Shown: positions 21,098-32,234 of the stretch, piece after piece | How positions within the stretch are numbered: the stretch's first letter is position 1 | How the letters are laid out: every line of letters begins with the position of its first letter | From: Cercophora sp. LCS_1 | Taxonomy: Eukaryota; Ascomycota; Sordariomycetes; Sordariales; Lasiosphaeriaceae | Assembly (NCBI GenBank): GCA_036250225.1 | Contig: JAPZLL010000013.1 | Location: 62,001 to 126,000 of the forward strand | Reading direction: 5' to 3' | DNA: 64,000 bases | Notes under the pieces: generated by a model | Database searches by the model: none | What the model was told of the DNA's origin: nothing | What the model saw: the letters and a program-made list of their open reading frames with translations, nothing else | Translations under genes and position numbers: made by a program

Positions 21098-23033
21098 TTT
21101 CGGGGATTGGTTGGGTTGGTGCTGCGAGCTGGCGTTGTGCGCTTTCGTTGGGCCGGAGGGGGAGCAGGGAGGATTGGCGAATGGGAGCGGGACGGTGCTA
21201 TCGCCGAGACATAATGCAAGATATCCCAGGATAAGACGAAAAAAAGAGGGAGGTATAGGTCGGGGGAAGTCTGGGTTCAAAAAGAGCGGAGAGGAGAGAA
21301 GGAGGATGGGTGGAACGGATGGGGGAGGGTTATGAAGCAAAAAGCTTGGAAATGGCGGAGGAGTCGAGGAAATTGCTCCTGCTTGCATCGTTGAGACGGG
21401 CCAGCGCAACGGGCAAGCAGAAAACCCAAGCCTATGACGGAATGACTGCCTTGGAAGTGCCCTGGCTTGGCGGGCTATGACGTAGGGGATGCACTGCTTC
21501 GTCAAGGGTCAAGGCGTCCTTCCCACTCTTTCGGCAAGCCTTTTATTCTTCTGATTCGCCCTGCACCCCTGTCGCCGTGTCAGCTGCGCGCCATCAGGAC
21601 CCTTCAGGCGCGCTCAGGCAGCCCAGCGAACCCAGGCATCGCGATTTCGACGACAGGGAATTTTCCCATGATCGGACTTTCGCTGACTGACCCCGCGCGA
21701 CCTTGGTTCTCTTGGCGACCCGCCATCCGGCATCGGAGGACCCGCGAACCTGGGGGAAGGCGTTGAGGCTCTCGTCCCTGCATTTGTGCCAACTTTAAAT
21801 CATGAGATTGTTTGAATGTCTCGGAAAGTTTTGTATTTTGGGCATGCAAAAGTCATTTGACATCTCTAGCCTGCGGACACAACTGAACGGGCTCAATCTA
21901 CTCCACCCCCGCATCCCGCGCCCATCACGCCGAAAAAAGGAACTTCTTGGTGTTTGTCGTCGCACTTGTTGCAACCGATGACGATATCTGGATTCTGTGA
22001 GCCAAGAAGAAGATGCAGAAAGGCACCAACATGCCGGAAGATGGAACACCAACAATTGAGCTGTCACTCCCCGGCGACAAGCCCGGCTTGTCGATTGCAT
22101 CGTTGTCCGACCAACCGAATTCTGAACAAAAAGGGGTATAAGAACCAAAACGTCGAGCGGAGGTGAATTTTTCTCACCATTGCATCGCAGGAGTGAGGTG
22201 TAGGCTCCGTTTCTTGGCGACTGGGACCTCGTCTGCAGAAAGTCCATGATAGACTGTGCACTCTGGTCAACGGGCTGCGCGCCCTGTTCGAGTTTGCTTA
22301 TTGACATGTTGAAATTCTATTTCGTGACTGAATAGCTGGTGGCCGTTGTTGTGTCCTCCAAGTGCACCACGCCGGCGGTAACATAGTTTGCTTGAGCGCA
22401 GCTATTTGTACATCGTGGGCCGTCGCATAACCAGCGCATGACATCCTGCCATGGTGGATTCACCGGATCCGGGTCGGTTCGGTGGTCTCGAGGGTGAGGC
22501 GGCTGGTGTTTCCGAGAACGGAATCCGTGAGAATCCAAGGCTGTGGCATGCCTAGTCCGCGAAAAGGTGAGAATAGCGTTGATCTTTTCGGTGTAGTCGA
22601 GAAATGGCGCCTAAATTTTATCGGTTTCGGCTGTTCAGTTGCACTGTTGGTGGCGAGGTAGCCGATGAGCGGCAGTTGGGAGCCAGAAACTTGGATGCAA
22701 GGATGTGCATGGCGCCATTTTGGTGGCGAGAAACGGCCGCCAAGCGTCGGCGCCGAAGGAAAAGCCAACGTACCAATAAGAAAGTGCTGCAACTTACCAC
22801 GGGATATTGGTTGTCAATGGGTCGCCAGAAGGCACCCGAGAGATCGGCGACGGCACGTTGGAACGAGCCCAACATCCCTACAGGATCAAGATAACTCCTC
22901 GGTTGCTGCGTGTTCACGAGACCAATGGAGATAGGGAGCAAGTAAGTGAGCGTGTATGTTATTCGATACGGACTCTCAACTCCTCGATGCCACAATACCA
23001 ATGGAAGCGAGCCGAGGCGATGACGAAATCAAC
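21098..23033. other. 1.9-kb spacer without recognisable genes
   Basis: Upstream region of the GNAT gene and 3' flank of the methyltransferase. All ORFs are short, overlap on both strands and lack domains or splice-consistent partners. The short runs of A and G near 21240-21330 are leader-like. No tRNA or repeat seen. Confidence 0.45.
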
Positions 23034-24539
23034 TTAGACAACCTTCTGACCGTGCACGCAACGCATCAAGATGTAACTGTGGACCTTTGTATCCCGCAAC
23101 TGCCGACGAAGGTGCGCGATATACACCTCGATCTCCTGCTTAGACCAGCCCATGACCTGAGCCCAGACAAATAGGATCCATCCTGCCGGAAAGGTTAGTC
23201 CATCTCCGATGCGAGTAGTTTATGATAGCTCAAAATGCGGGTCTTACCCTCAAGGTCCTTGTCCAATCCCAGCTGCGCATACAGACCAATATCCTTGAGC
23301 TTCTTCTCGGCTGGCCATGAGCCGATGGGACACTGCGTCATCAGCATCAGTCAGCACATCGGACTCGAAGCAGGCTACCCACCTTGAACTCCCACTCCAC
23401 AATGTTTGCGAACCCAGCTTCCTTGAACGCTTCCTGAACCAGGCCGTCTCCAACAACATCGAACGGCCGGCCAAACTTTCTACCGGCCTCGACAAAGACC
23501 TTACCCCATTCATCCAGGGGTGAACCTGGGATTAGCGTGCCATCTTCCGACCTGAAGACGCAAGATGCTTCATACGACTCAACGTAGCCACTGGGCTTGC
23601 AAGCCCGGTACGCTTGACCGAGGAGACGGGGCCAGTCAGCAATGGAACCGAAAAGATAGCGGAGGTGAATGTAGTCGAAGTGGTTCTCGGGAAAAGTCCA
23701 GTCCATTGTTGCGTCCTCAATTTCAAACTTGAGATTCGGAGGAACCCAAGTGGGTTGAGTGGGGGATATGTCGGTGCCAATCACGGTGGCCTTGGGGAAC
23801 TGGTCGGCGAAGTCACTGGATAAGGTCAGTCTCATTAGGTACGTAGGGCCGGATGCATGGTAGGATTACATTGCCCAGAGGCCTATTATTAGTGTGTCAG
23901 TTGCTAGCGGCACAGTATAAATGAGTTTGGTGCACGCTACCTGATCCGGTTCCAACATCAAGAACATTCTGTTTGTAGGTCTCAGCATGAAATGAGTGTC
24001 TGTTGTGAAGGCTTATCGACAGACCTGGATATCATGATCCAGAGGGGCGCGGAACAGCTTACCCTCATGGATAAGGGTGATGCAGTGATGACTGGATGGT
24101 AACAGATAAGCCCCTAGTCCATACAAGTCACAAAGTGAGGCTTACATGATGTCAGAGGCTTCGATCGCTGTTTGATCATTGGGTGTCCTGTCAAGGTAAC
24201 GTTCTGTCAACGGATGGCAATTCGAAGGCTGCTCGATAGTCTCACCAGTACTCGGCATTTGTGTGCCTATCGCTATGAAATGTTCTGCCGTGCAGAGTCC
24301 GATACTCCAGAATGCTTGCCGAGAGCGAAGCTGTTGAGCTGCCGGTGTCCAAGTCACCGAGACTGGAGTCTGCATCGTCCTCTAGAGCCTTTGAGATGAA
24401 GCTGTCAGCCGAGTGGCGTGATAAGTGGCCCGACAACCGTCTTCATCCATACCTGCTGGGCCCAGTGCTCTGCTGGCAAGATATGGGTGGGCCCAGGAGC
24501 AGATGCTCCTGCCTGTGACGATCCGGGCTCCGTCGCCAT
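23034..24539 (-). CDS. LaeA-like SAM-dependent methyltransferase (fungal TAM-domain family)
   Basis: Class I methyltransferase, 348 residues in nine exons: 24539-24453, 24388-24246, 24187-24146, 24091-24025, 23968-23941, 23882-23870, 23815-23383, 23332-23248 and 23182-23034. All junctions match in phase, including a 13-bp micro-exon. The N-terminal SSILEYRTLHGRTFHSD is the block that precedes the domain in LaeA and its many relatives. Motif I, the SAM-binding loop VLDVGTGSGLWAIDFA, is assembled from three exons; the acidic loop GTDISPTQP follows, then DYIHLRYLFGSI and a C-terminal HGQKVV. It resembles LaeA-like methyltransferases of unknown substrate rather than LaeA itself. A Zn2Cys6 factor and a TauD dioxygenase follow downstream on the other strand. 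Confidence 0.92.
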
Positions 24540-26948
24540 GATGCTCACAATCGCGCTGAAGCTTGTAGGATATTTCTTTCCCTTCAAAGTATGAGATCCG
24601 ATGAGAGAGGCGAGAATGGAGGAGATGGAGGGAAGACGCGTGTAGAAAGCCCCGCCTTTGAGGATGCGGGGACAAAGACACCATTGTGAACAAAGCCGCA
24701 ACTGCAGAGGTTCTGTGGCTGAGACAATGCTTTGAGGGCGGCCCGTGCCGGCATATCAGCTAGTTCCCTTCAAAGAAGCGTGCTCAAGCCCTGTGAACCC
24801 CCACCAAGAGCTATTTTCAATGTCTGGATGGGAGCCTGATTGGATTAGAGTCGGGATGGCGACCATCTCTGGCGCATCTCTTGACTTGCAATGTAACCTC
24901 GGCGACTTGTGTAACGTCAATCCCTGCAGGCCTAGTCCTCTTTGAGTCGGCCTATCTGCACATGGAAGCGAGTGCCAGATCTGTGACCGGGAGCACATGA
25001 TCATCGAAGCCCAGTGTGCCTGAGGCAGGAACTTTCAAAGCGGACGGGATGGAGGTGTCGAAACTCTCCTTGGGCCCCCAACAAAGCAAAATCAAGTGCT
25101 CCTGCGGTTTCAGCCGCCGCGTCTGGTGTTGGCTTCGCAGGACGTCAGATTTAGGTACGCAGGGTGGCAGCAGCTGGGCGCAGGGGCGTTAGCTTCAATC
25201 CTTCCCAATTCATCAGGCTTGGTATTGCGGAAGCAGAGTGACGTAGCAACTTGAGAAAGATATGACGTAGAGCGTGAGCTGTTGTAGTGATATTTAGAAA
25301 GAAACCTAGCCGATGAGCGACTTGCCGGTTGCGGCGCCACCTGTGGGGGCGCCTCCAAACCGCTGGGTCTAGCAAACAAGACCCCAGGAGTGATTGGACG
25401 CTCACCAAGCCGATGAAGATCGTTCGATGGCTGCCGAAACATTGGCCCTGCGCGTCATGTAAATGGCTGACAGCTTGAGCCAAGGAATGGCGAGTTAAAA
25501 TCGGACAAGAGGGTAAAAGACCCAGGATTGACCCCCGTCCACGGCCGACCCGAGGTCTTATTTTTGCGGTCGTCGAAGGTGAGAGCCTGTTCGCTGCGGT
25601 GTCAAAATCATTTGCACCATCTCGCTTTCCTGACCCCGAGTCACTGAAAAGAGACGCGGCAGTGTTGGTCTGGGAGGAAGTTGCGATCCTTGAAACGGCA
25701 GGAAGACGACGTAGGTGAGAAACATCCTGGGAGCTCCTTCCTCGAAGCAGCGGAACGGAAAGTTGCTCAAAGACATGGGGCGCCGTGTTCTTTCCACTTC
25801 CAATTGATTCGGCACTCTCTCCTGCGCAGTTTGCTGATGCTTCCCTAGATTCACCACCCTTGGTCGTGCGGAGATAATTCCGGAACCCCTGCACCAAACA
25901 CTATTGATCGCGAAACGGCCCCCCACACCGACTGATCTTGAATTTGCTGCTTGAATCGGGCCCGTTGGTGCAGGTTAACTTGCCCATGGCAGGAGCTGGG
26001 TGGAGATCTTGCTGGCTCGCAGCCGATATGCTGAAGGAATCTCAGCCCCTCAAGGCCGCACGCAGGGCTTGATGCGGTGGCAAACCGTGTCGGCAACGGC
26101 GCGATAGTGATGCTGGTGAGTTCCCCCAAAACGGGACCAGTACCTACCTTATTGCTTTGCGCGAAAGTGGCAACCCGCATTCCAAAGGCGTTGGGCGGTA
26201 TTCTAGGCCTGCAGATGGCTTCCAAACATTTGAGGATTTTCTTCACGCTAAGCGATATCCCAACTCGAGATATATTGATGCTCGCGTTATCGGTTACTGT
26301 GTGCGATGTCTATATGCTAATATCCGAGACACAGGGCCCTCGTTTATCCTACAGACTCGGCGTGCTCTGAGCGACGCAGGGACCAGTGCAAATGTAGGTC
26401 GTGCTTTAGCCCGGTGTGCCACCCTGTGATCGGCTGGTGCTCGACTCGCCTCACTTCCCCGCCGGTCGAGACCGGTCATCGGTTGCCGACCTCACTGGCG
26501 CCGCCGTTTCCGAGCCGTGGTCGATGGCACCAGCTAGCCGTTGAGGAACTCATCGACTTTGGTGGCGGGCAACTCCTTCGGGCCGTTGTCGCTTGGAAAG
26601 CTCGTCTCTTGGAATCCCGGTGTCTAAAAAGGCCTGGGGTCGGCGCGCAATTGGTTGTGTGCACCCACGGCGCACTTCGCATCCTGCAGCCAGCAGCCTG
26701 GATGGCGTGGTTGGGCTTGGCCGTGTCGGTTACCTCCTCCGCTACCGTTGGCTCGTCGATTCATCGGTTTCAGCGCTCGCCGTCACAATTCCCGCCCATG
26801 ATTGGCCCCCGGCAGGCACTAGACCCCTGCGACAATTCCTTGCAATCCCGATCGCAAAGCATCCCCGGGAGCCGCACCAGGATATCAAGACGCAAACGAT
26901 CGCCCGTTTCAAATCGACGAGGCGCACTTTCGGTCTCTCACTGCCACC
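24540..26948. other. 2.4-kb spacer, no gene assigned
   Basis: Separates the divergent methyltransferase and Zn2Cys6 genes. The longest frame (25151-25897, minus) looks non-coding: biased arginine/serine content, several overlapping equal-length frames and no motif. The CT-rich part before 26949 is a plausible leader. The spacing suggests two separate promoters plus possibly a degenerate or unrecognised gene. Confidence 0.4.
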
Positions 26949-29203
26949 ATGGAATTCTCGGCCAAGGATTTGGAGGACATCCAGCGCGTCGCTGGCCTGC
27001 TCAACCTCACCGTTGATGAGCTGATCCAGCAGAGACGAGCATCAATCAGCATTCGCGCGGCCGCCCAGCGATTCCCCACTCACCGTGTCGCCAGTCCCAG
27101 TGATACCCCGGTGTTGTCGCCGCCCCAGGAGCCAAACGACCAAAACAACCCCTTCGCTTGGCAACATGTTCACGTCTACCGCCACCATGAGTCGCTGGAC
27201 ATCGATTCAATTGAAGCAGACGAATACAGCACCCAAGCGTCCGCCTCGGTGGCCTCTGGAAGCGTCCACGAGCGGGGCACAGAGGTTATCTTACTGAACC
27301 CTGGGACAGCGTGGTACGACTGTGACGCTGGCCTGTGGAACTATGGCGAACCCTCAGGCACAGATCTAGCAAACGATGACGGTAGCGCTCTCGAGGCGGA
27401 TGAGGGGGAATCGTTCACCCAAGTCACGCCCATGCACCTTGACACGGATCGCTATGCTGAATCGGCAGAGTCGACACCGCGTGAGGCCAAGGTAGAGGTT
27501 GACCAAGATGCTGCCGGGACGGATTGGGCTCTGGTGTCTTCCTCTCCTGGATCAAACTCGTCATTTACATTCAAGACGCCTACCTCGCCGACGACTGGCT
27601 CCGTGGACAAGCGGTATCACTTGATCGCCCCAAAGACGGCCCGGCCAGCTTCCCATTCCGTGGCCCAGGCGTCCGTCGCAAAAGTTCGGAAGAAGAGAAG
27701 CCCCTATCACGGGGCTAAGAAGAGAGACACCCACTTGACGCGGCAGGTACACGCATGTGTAAGGTGTCGCATGCAGCGAAACAGAGTGAGTTTTGTCGCC
27801 CATCCACCCTGTGTGGAATTGTTTTCGTGTTCTCGGCTGACACACGCCAGTGTATTCCGGATCCAACAAACCCACGCGGACCCTGCCTCACCTGCCAGCA
27901 AAAGACCGTCCGAATGAGCCGACTTCCGTGTCTCCGCTACATGGTCACCGACAGCACGCTGTTTCGGACAGGGCTCGACTACATGCCATTCTACAAGTCC
28001 CATCCCATGATCGGTCCCCACCATGGTGATTTCCACCTGCAACGTCAATGGACTGACTCACCGTCAAAGACCCTTTGCCTGGGACAGCTTCAGGGGCCCC
28101 TAAGTTTCCAAGTGGAGCTCAAAGAGTTCGTCCCACCCGTGAGCAGCGATGTCGATCTCAAGGGACGGCCGATGTATGCCGTTCCCTGGGCGGTTGCCGA
28201 CCCTGACGCCGTCGTCGTTGCGATGAACAACTACATGGATCGCGGTATCACGCAATACATGTACGAGTACCTTGATGACACCAACAGTCTTGTTTGGGAC
28301 ATCTTCCAGCAAGCGTATCGCGCATCGGTCTTCCCCATCCCGGTTAGTTTTCAGGGCACCGAAAGGAGAGCAAGTCTAACCCCACGCAGAATCGAATGCT
28401 CCAGAAGACGCTAAGGCTTTGGGTGGCATGCCGCTTTATCGAATCGAAATGGCGCTGCTGGGCCGACAGTGGGTGGCAGGACAGCGAACTCCTGAACGCT
28501 AACCCAAAGGACCCCTTCTACGACTGGGATTCGCTCCCACCATACCTTGACTATCAGATTGCATCCATCGTGATTCACAGGATCCTCACTCCACTGCGCA
28601 AGGACGTGTTGCGCGAGCTGCAGGGAATATTCAACATCCACAGTCCCAAGGACTGGTACGTGACGTTTTTGACGTCCTTCATCTTGCTTCAGAATTATGA
28701 GATGCAAATGAACTTTCAACGCCAATTTGCGTCGAGACGGAAGGCAAAGGTAGGCCGTTTCTAACCGTATGCTGTGTCACGCTGACCGCAAGTAGGTTAA
28801 GTATCTCGACATGCCTCTCGTCCGAGCGACCAACTCTGGGGCCAAGACGATTCTGGCCCACTTCCACTATTGTTACAAGGGGCAACAGCTTTTTACGAAG
28901 GAATTTGACTGGAAGGCTCCACGTGTCCGAAGGATGGCGCGGCTAGACCCGGAACAGACCAGCTTCATGGCACAATGCCGCGACCTTGTGGTGGATAGGG
29001 GTGAGTATCCCACCATCAGGCCCGCGGACATTCAAGACTGACAGTCGACAGCGCCGAAATTCGAAGCCGTCAATCATAGTGACGAATATCACCAGCCGTA
29101 TTGGTACACCAGCCAACTTTTTGATCCAGACTGGGCGCCCCGCGACACCCTTGAGCATGCGCCTCCTGCAGAGACTCCGTCCCAGGGCTCACAAGTGGTC
29201 TGA
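26949..29203 (+). CDS. Zn(II)2Cys6 fungal transcription regulator
   Basis: Fungal-specific nuclear regulator, 681 residues in five exons: 26949-27785, 27851-28342, 28390-28749, 28796-29000 and 29052-29203. The zinc cluster is internal (about residues 270-305), not N-terminal: ACVRCRMQRNR is followed, across the intron 27786-27850, by CIPDP...GPCLTCQ and a last Cys in RLPC. This gives C-x2-C-x6-C-x11-C-x2-C-x9-C. The loop before the fourth cysteine and the final spacing are longer than in most binuclear clusters. A basic stretch (KVRKKRSPYHGAKKRD) precedes it. The N-terminal 250 residues are acidic and Ser/Thr-rich and could hold an activation region. The C-terminal half (YMPFYKSHPM onward) follows the layout of fungal factors with a C-terminal conserved helical region. 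Target genes unknown. Confidence 0.85.
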
Positions 29204-29783
29204 TAGCGCATTTCCGGAAGCGCAGTTTGCGTCTGGGGTGGGACTTTTGTTGCAGCTGGCTCGTAACCCCTCATAATGGCGTCTGCGGTCGGGAGTCTGG
29301 CCGCCATCCGAATTACCACACAGAATCGGAGCCCCACCAATGAGCTTGGCTGCTCTTATCACCGTGCAGTCTTCTTTGCACTAAGATGGAGGGGTTGGTT
29401 CGGGTCCGGGGAGGCTTATTGGAGGGTTTTGGGCCGTCTTGCAGAAAACCCCTCCTGTTCAAATGTCGTCCAAATTCAGAGCTCCGATCCAGAGGACCCT
29501 TTTTGTGGCCATTTGAGGACCCTGCTGGCGTTTGCAGGGGCTAATTTGGCGAGTTGCCGTGGACAAGTTGAGCCGCATGAGCCAACACATCTTGTTCAGA
29601 TATAAAGGGGCACTGCATTTGAGAAAAGATTCCCTGATTCCAATCATCATTCTCCCAGCAACAGCTTCGGCATCCACATCCACAAAAAAAACGAATTTAC
29701 CACACGCATTCACCGTTCTTGTACTACACACTACATCTGCAGCACCTCACTAAATCCACGGTATTTCACTGCACCTCAACATC
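29204..29783. other. Promoter region of the dioxygenase gene
   Basis: 580 bp between the regulator and the TauD-type gene; both are on the plus strand. It includes a TATA box at 29601-29607 followed by an A/C-rich leader. No gene recognised. Confidence 0.5.
29601..29607 (+). promoter_or_regulatory. TATA box of the TauD-like dioxygenase gene
   Basis: TATAAAG, 183 bp before the ATG at 29784, inside a region without other coding signal. A typical core promoter position for a filamentous fungus. Confidence 0.55.
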
Positions 29784-31130
29784 ATGGGTCCCGAGATCGT
29801 AGCCACCGTACAGGTGCCCCTCCAGTGGGGGCATCTTCAGCTCAAGACGGGCACGGACGGGTGGCCAGCCGAGGTTCGAGGCGACCTGTGCTGGGATTCG
29901 TCGACGTTCCAGTCGGAAGAGGACTTCACCTTGATTTTGACCGACGACGAGGTTGCCGAGGTTGGAACCGCTCTGCGTAATCTCAAGGGTTTGTGGCACG
30001 TCGTGATTGCTCGATGGCGGGACTGACAGCTTTCAGAGTTGGGGCGCGAAGGCCACGAGGTTTCCAAGCAAAACTTTATCCTGCCCACTCTCGGTGCCAA
30101 GCTCGACAAGCTCGCCAAGGACGTTCACAGTGGCAAGGGCTTTGCCACGATCAAGGGGCTCACGCCCGAGAGGTTCCCCGAGGAGAACAGACCTACAAAC
30201 GAGGACATGATTTCCATCTTTCTCGGTATCTCAAGCTACATCGGCGCTACCCGCGGTCGTCAAGACGAGAATGGAAACATGCTCAGTAAGAGGATGGATA
30301 CCTGTCAAATGCTGGGTGCTAATAACGCTGCAGTGCATATCCGTGACGCAAAGCTTTCAAGAACGCCCCAGTGCGACCGCCCGACCCGGTACTCGTCCCG
30401 AGCTTCTGTAGGTTCTTCCAATGCCATAACCAGGAAGCACCCACTGACTCGATAGGCCTTCCACACGGACACCTTTTGTGACATCCTTGCCCTGCAGACC
30501 CGCAGCTGCGCCGCCAAGGGAGGGAGCAATCTCCTGGCATCTTCATGGACAGTCTACAACGAGCTCAAAGCTACCTACCCCAAGTTTTGCGATCTCCTCG
30601 CTGAGCCCAAGTGGGCATTCGATAGGTATGGAGCCCCCACTCCGTTGCTATGCTCTTACTGACTGGTTTGTAGCCGCGGCAGCTTTTTGAAGAGCAACAC
30701 CAGGCCCTTGCTCTACTTCCACGGCGGCAAGATCATGATGAACTTTGCGCGCGAGCCGCTCCTTGGTCTTCGGGGCGTCGCCCGCGCGGATGGCCTTGCG
30801 GAATTGACCGAGTCCCAGCGGGAGGCTCTCGATGCAGTGGAGCGCATCGCCACGCAGAAGCAGATCAAGCTCGACGCGGAGTCGGGCGACATGCTCTTCA
30901 TCAACAATCACGCCGTCCTCCACTCCCGGGAGGCATTCGAAGACGACCCGGCGAACCCCCGCTACCTGATGCGGGCGTGGCTTCGTAACCCCGAGCTCAA
31001 GTGGAAGCTGCCCCGCCACCTTCAGGACGGCAATACCCGGATTTACGATGACGACAGCCTACCCCAGAAGTGGAATCTGGCCGACGCGCCCAAGCTCAAG
31101 TTTGAGCTCCAAGAGCGGCTCACTTCCTAA
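29784..31130 (+). CDS. TauD/TfdA-family Fe(II)/2-oxoglutarate dioxygenase
   Basis: Non-haem iron oxygenase that couples oxidation of a small substrate to decarboxylation of 2-oxoglutarate. Five exons (29784-29988, 30037-30285, 30334-30407, 30456-30625, 30674-31130) give 384 residues with consistent phases. The iron ligands are H-x-D in FHTDTFCD and the distal His in LFINNHAVLHSREAF; the 2-oxoglutarate-binding Arg is in YLMRAWLRN. The N-terminal part (FILPTLGAKLDKLA, GFATIKGL) is typical of fungal TauD-like proteins. All catalytic residues are present. The substrate is unknown: family members act on taurine, aryloxyacetates or secondary metabolites. Sharing a strand with a Zn2Cys6 regulator 580 bp upstream suggests, but does not prove, co-regulation. 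Confidence 0.92.
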
Positions 31131-31261
31131 TCTCATTGCAGGAGTCACGACTAGGGCGTTGGTTTGATTTGGGGTTCTTTTCGGCACATCCGGTGCTAAG
31201 CTGTGTACTTTAGGCCTCGCATTTCTTTTCTTTCATGCATGGACGGGATTTAGGAGATGAC

Positions 31262-31286
31262 TTTTTTTTTTTTTTTTTTTTTTTTT
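31262..31286 (+). repeat. Poly-T tract, 25 bases
   Basis: Uninterrupted T25 about 130 bp past the dioxygenase stop. It may be the remnant of a retroposed poly-A tail on the minus strand or a simple slippage tract. Confidence 0.9.
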
Positions 31287-31866
31287 CATTCACGGGGCAT
31301 TGCTATCACGGAGGGCTTGATACCATGGAGTTTTCCCAGCCCGGAGGCTCGGACTTTCAGGGCAACAGCAGACTGCTGTTTGGGGAGGGAGGGAGGGGGG
31401 GGCGCCCATGTGGCGGGCTCACACGCGGGACACAAAAAACCTCGGGGCAAAATAATCAGGTAGATGACGAATCGATGAGTTGAAGCTAGTTGTTGCACAG
31501 TCGGGGAGACGACGACGGGCTCCGACGTGATGGGTTTCACAGATATTGCTGCGAGGTGCTACGTCGGCGCTAGACACGAAGCACTGCATGTGTGGGTGCA
31601 GCAGGTGCATGTGGCATGCGGCTGTCGGCCATTCAGACGGGCGGGGCCCCCTATATTGCATAGCTCGCGGGCTCCATAAGGCTAGGTGCATGTGTGCGTG
31701 CAGGAGAGCCAAGGTGGAGGGGGTCGCATCGGGTTCCCTTTTGATTTGGCTCTTCGTCCGGGGGCGTTCTGCACGCAACATGCAGGGTTTCGAGTTCGGC
31801 CAATGGAAGGCTTGCCGGGTTCTCCTCCCCCAGCGTCTTGGTCCAAGACTTGGCGGGTTTGGTCTA

Positions 31867-31884
31867 GTGTGTGTGTGTGTGTGT
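31867..31884 (+). repeat. GT microsatellite, nine units
   Basis: (GT)9 in the leader region of the kinase-like gene. Confidence 0.85.
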
Positions 31885-32234
31885 CTCTTGCATACTGTGC
31901 ACGCTGCTGTTCTGCGGCCAGCTTCCGGCATTCTGGTGCCGGAATCGGGTTTGCGGTTTCTTGGCTTTTTTTTCGGCTTGTTCGGTCGGTCGGGTGGTTG
32001 TCACTGGATGGGGCCTGCCAAACTAGGATTGGACCTCTTACGAGCTCCAATGTCTCAGAACTTTTGGGATCAAACTTTCTTTTTGCTTCGGGGCTGTCTC
32101 TGTCCTACGTGATTATTGCGCCGACAGCGTGCAGATTTCTCATGCTTTGCGAGCTTGCCAATCGCGTAGTTTCGCTCAAACATTTTTGCCCAATTTGGTT
32201 TCACACGCATGCTCATTGCTCAAGACTAGCCCCG

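Larger units (their letters stand above)
31131..32234. other. Spacer with simple-sequence tracts
   Basis: 1.1 kb between two plus-strand genes. It has a run of 25 T (31262-31286) and a GT microsatellite (31867-31884). The frame of the kinase-like gene is open back to 31686, but that part is low-complexity and crosses the GT tract, so I treat it as leader. Confidence 0.5.

Noticed and set aside
25151..25897. 248-codon minus-strand frame in the 24.5-26.9 kb spacer
   Set aside because: No motif, biased composition, overlapped by other equally long frames and no splice partners. Probably chance.
31686..32234. N-terminal extension of the kinase-like protein
   Set aside because: Crosses a GT microsatellite and is low-complexity; no conserved residues.
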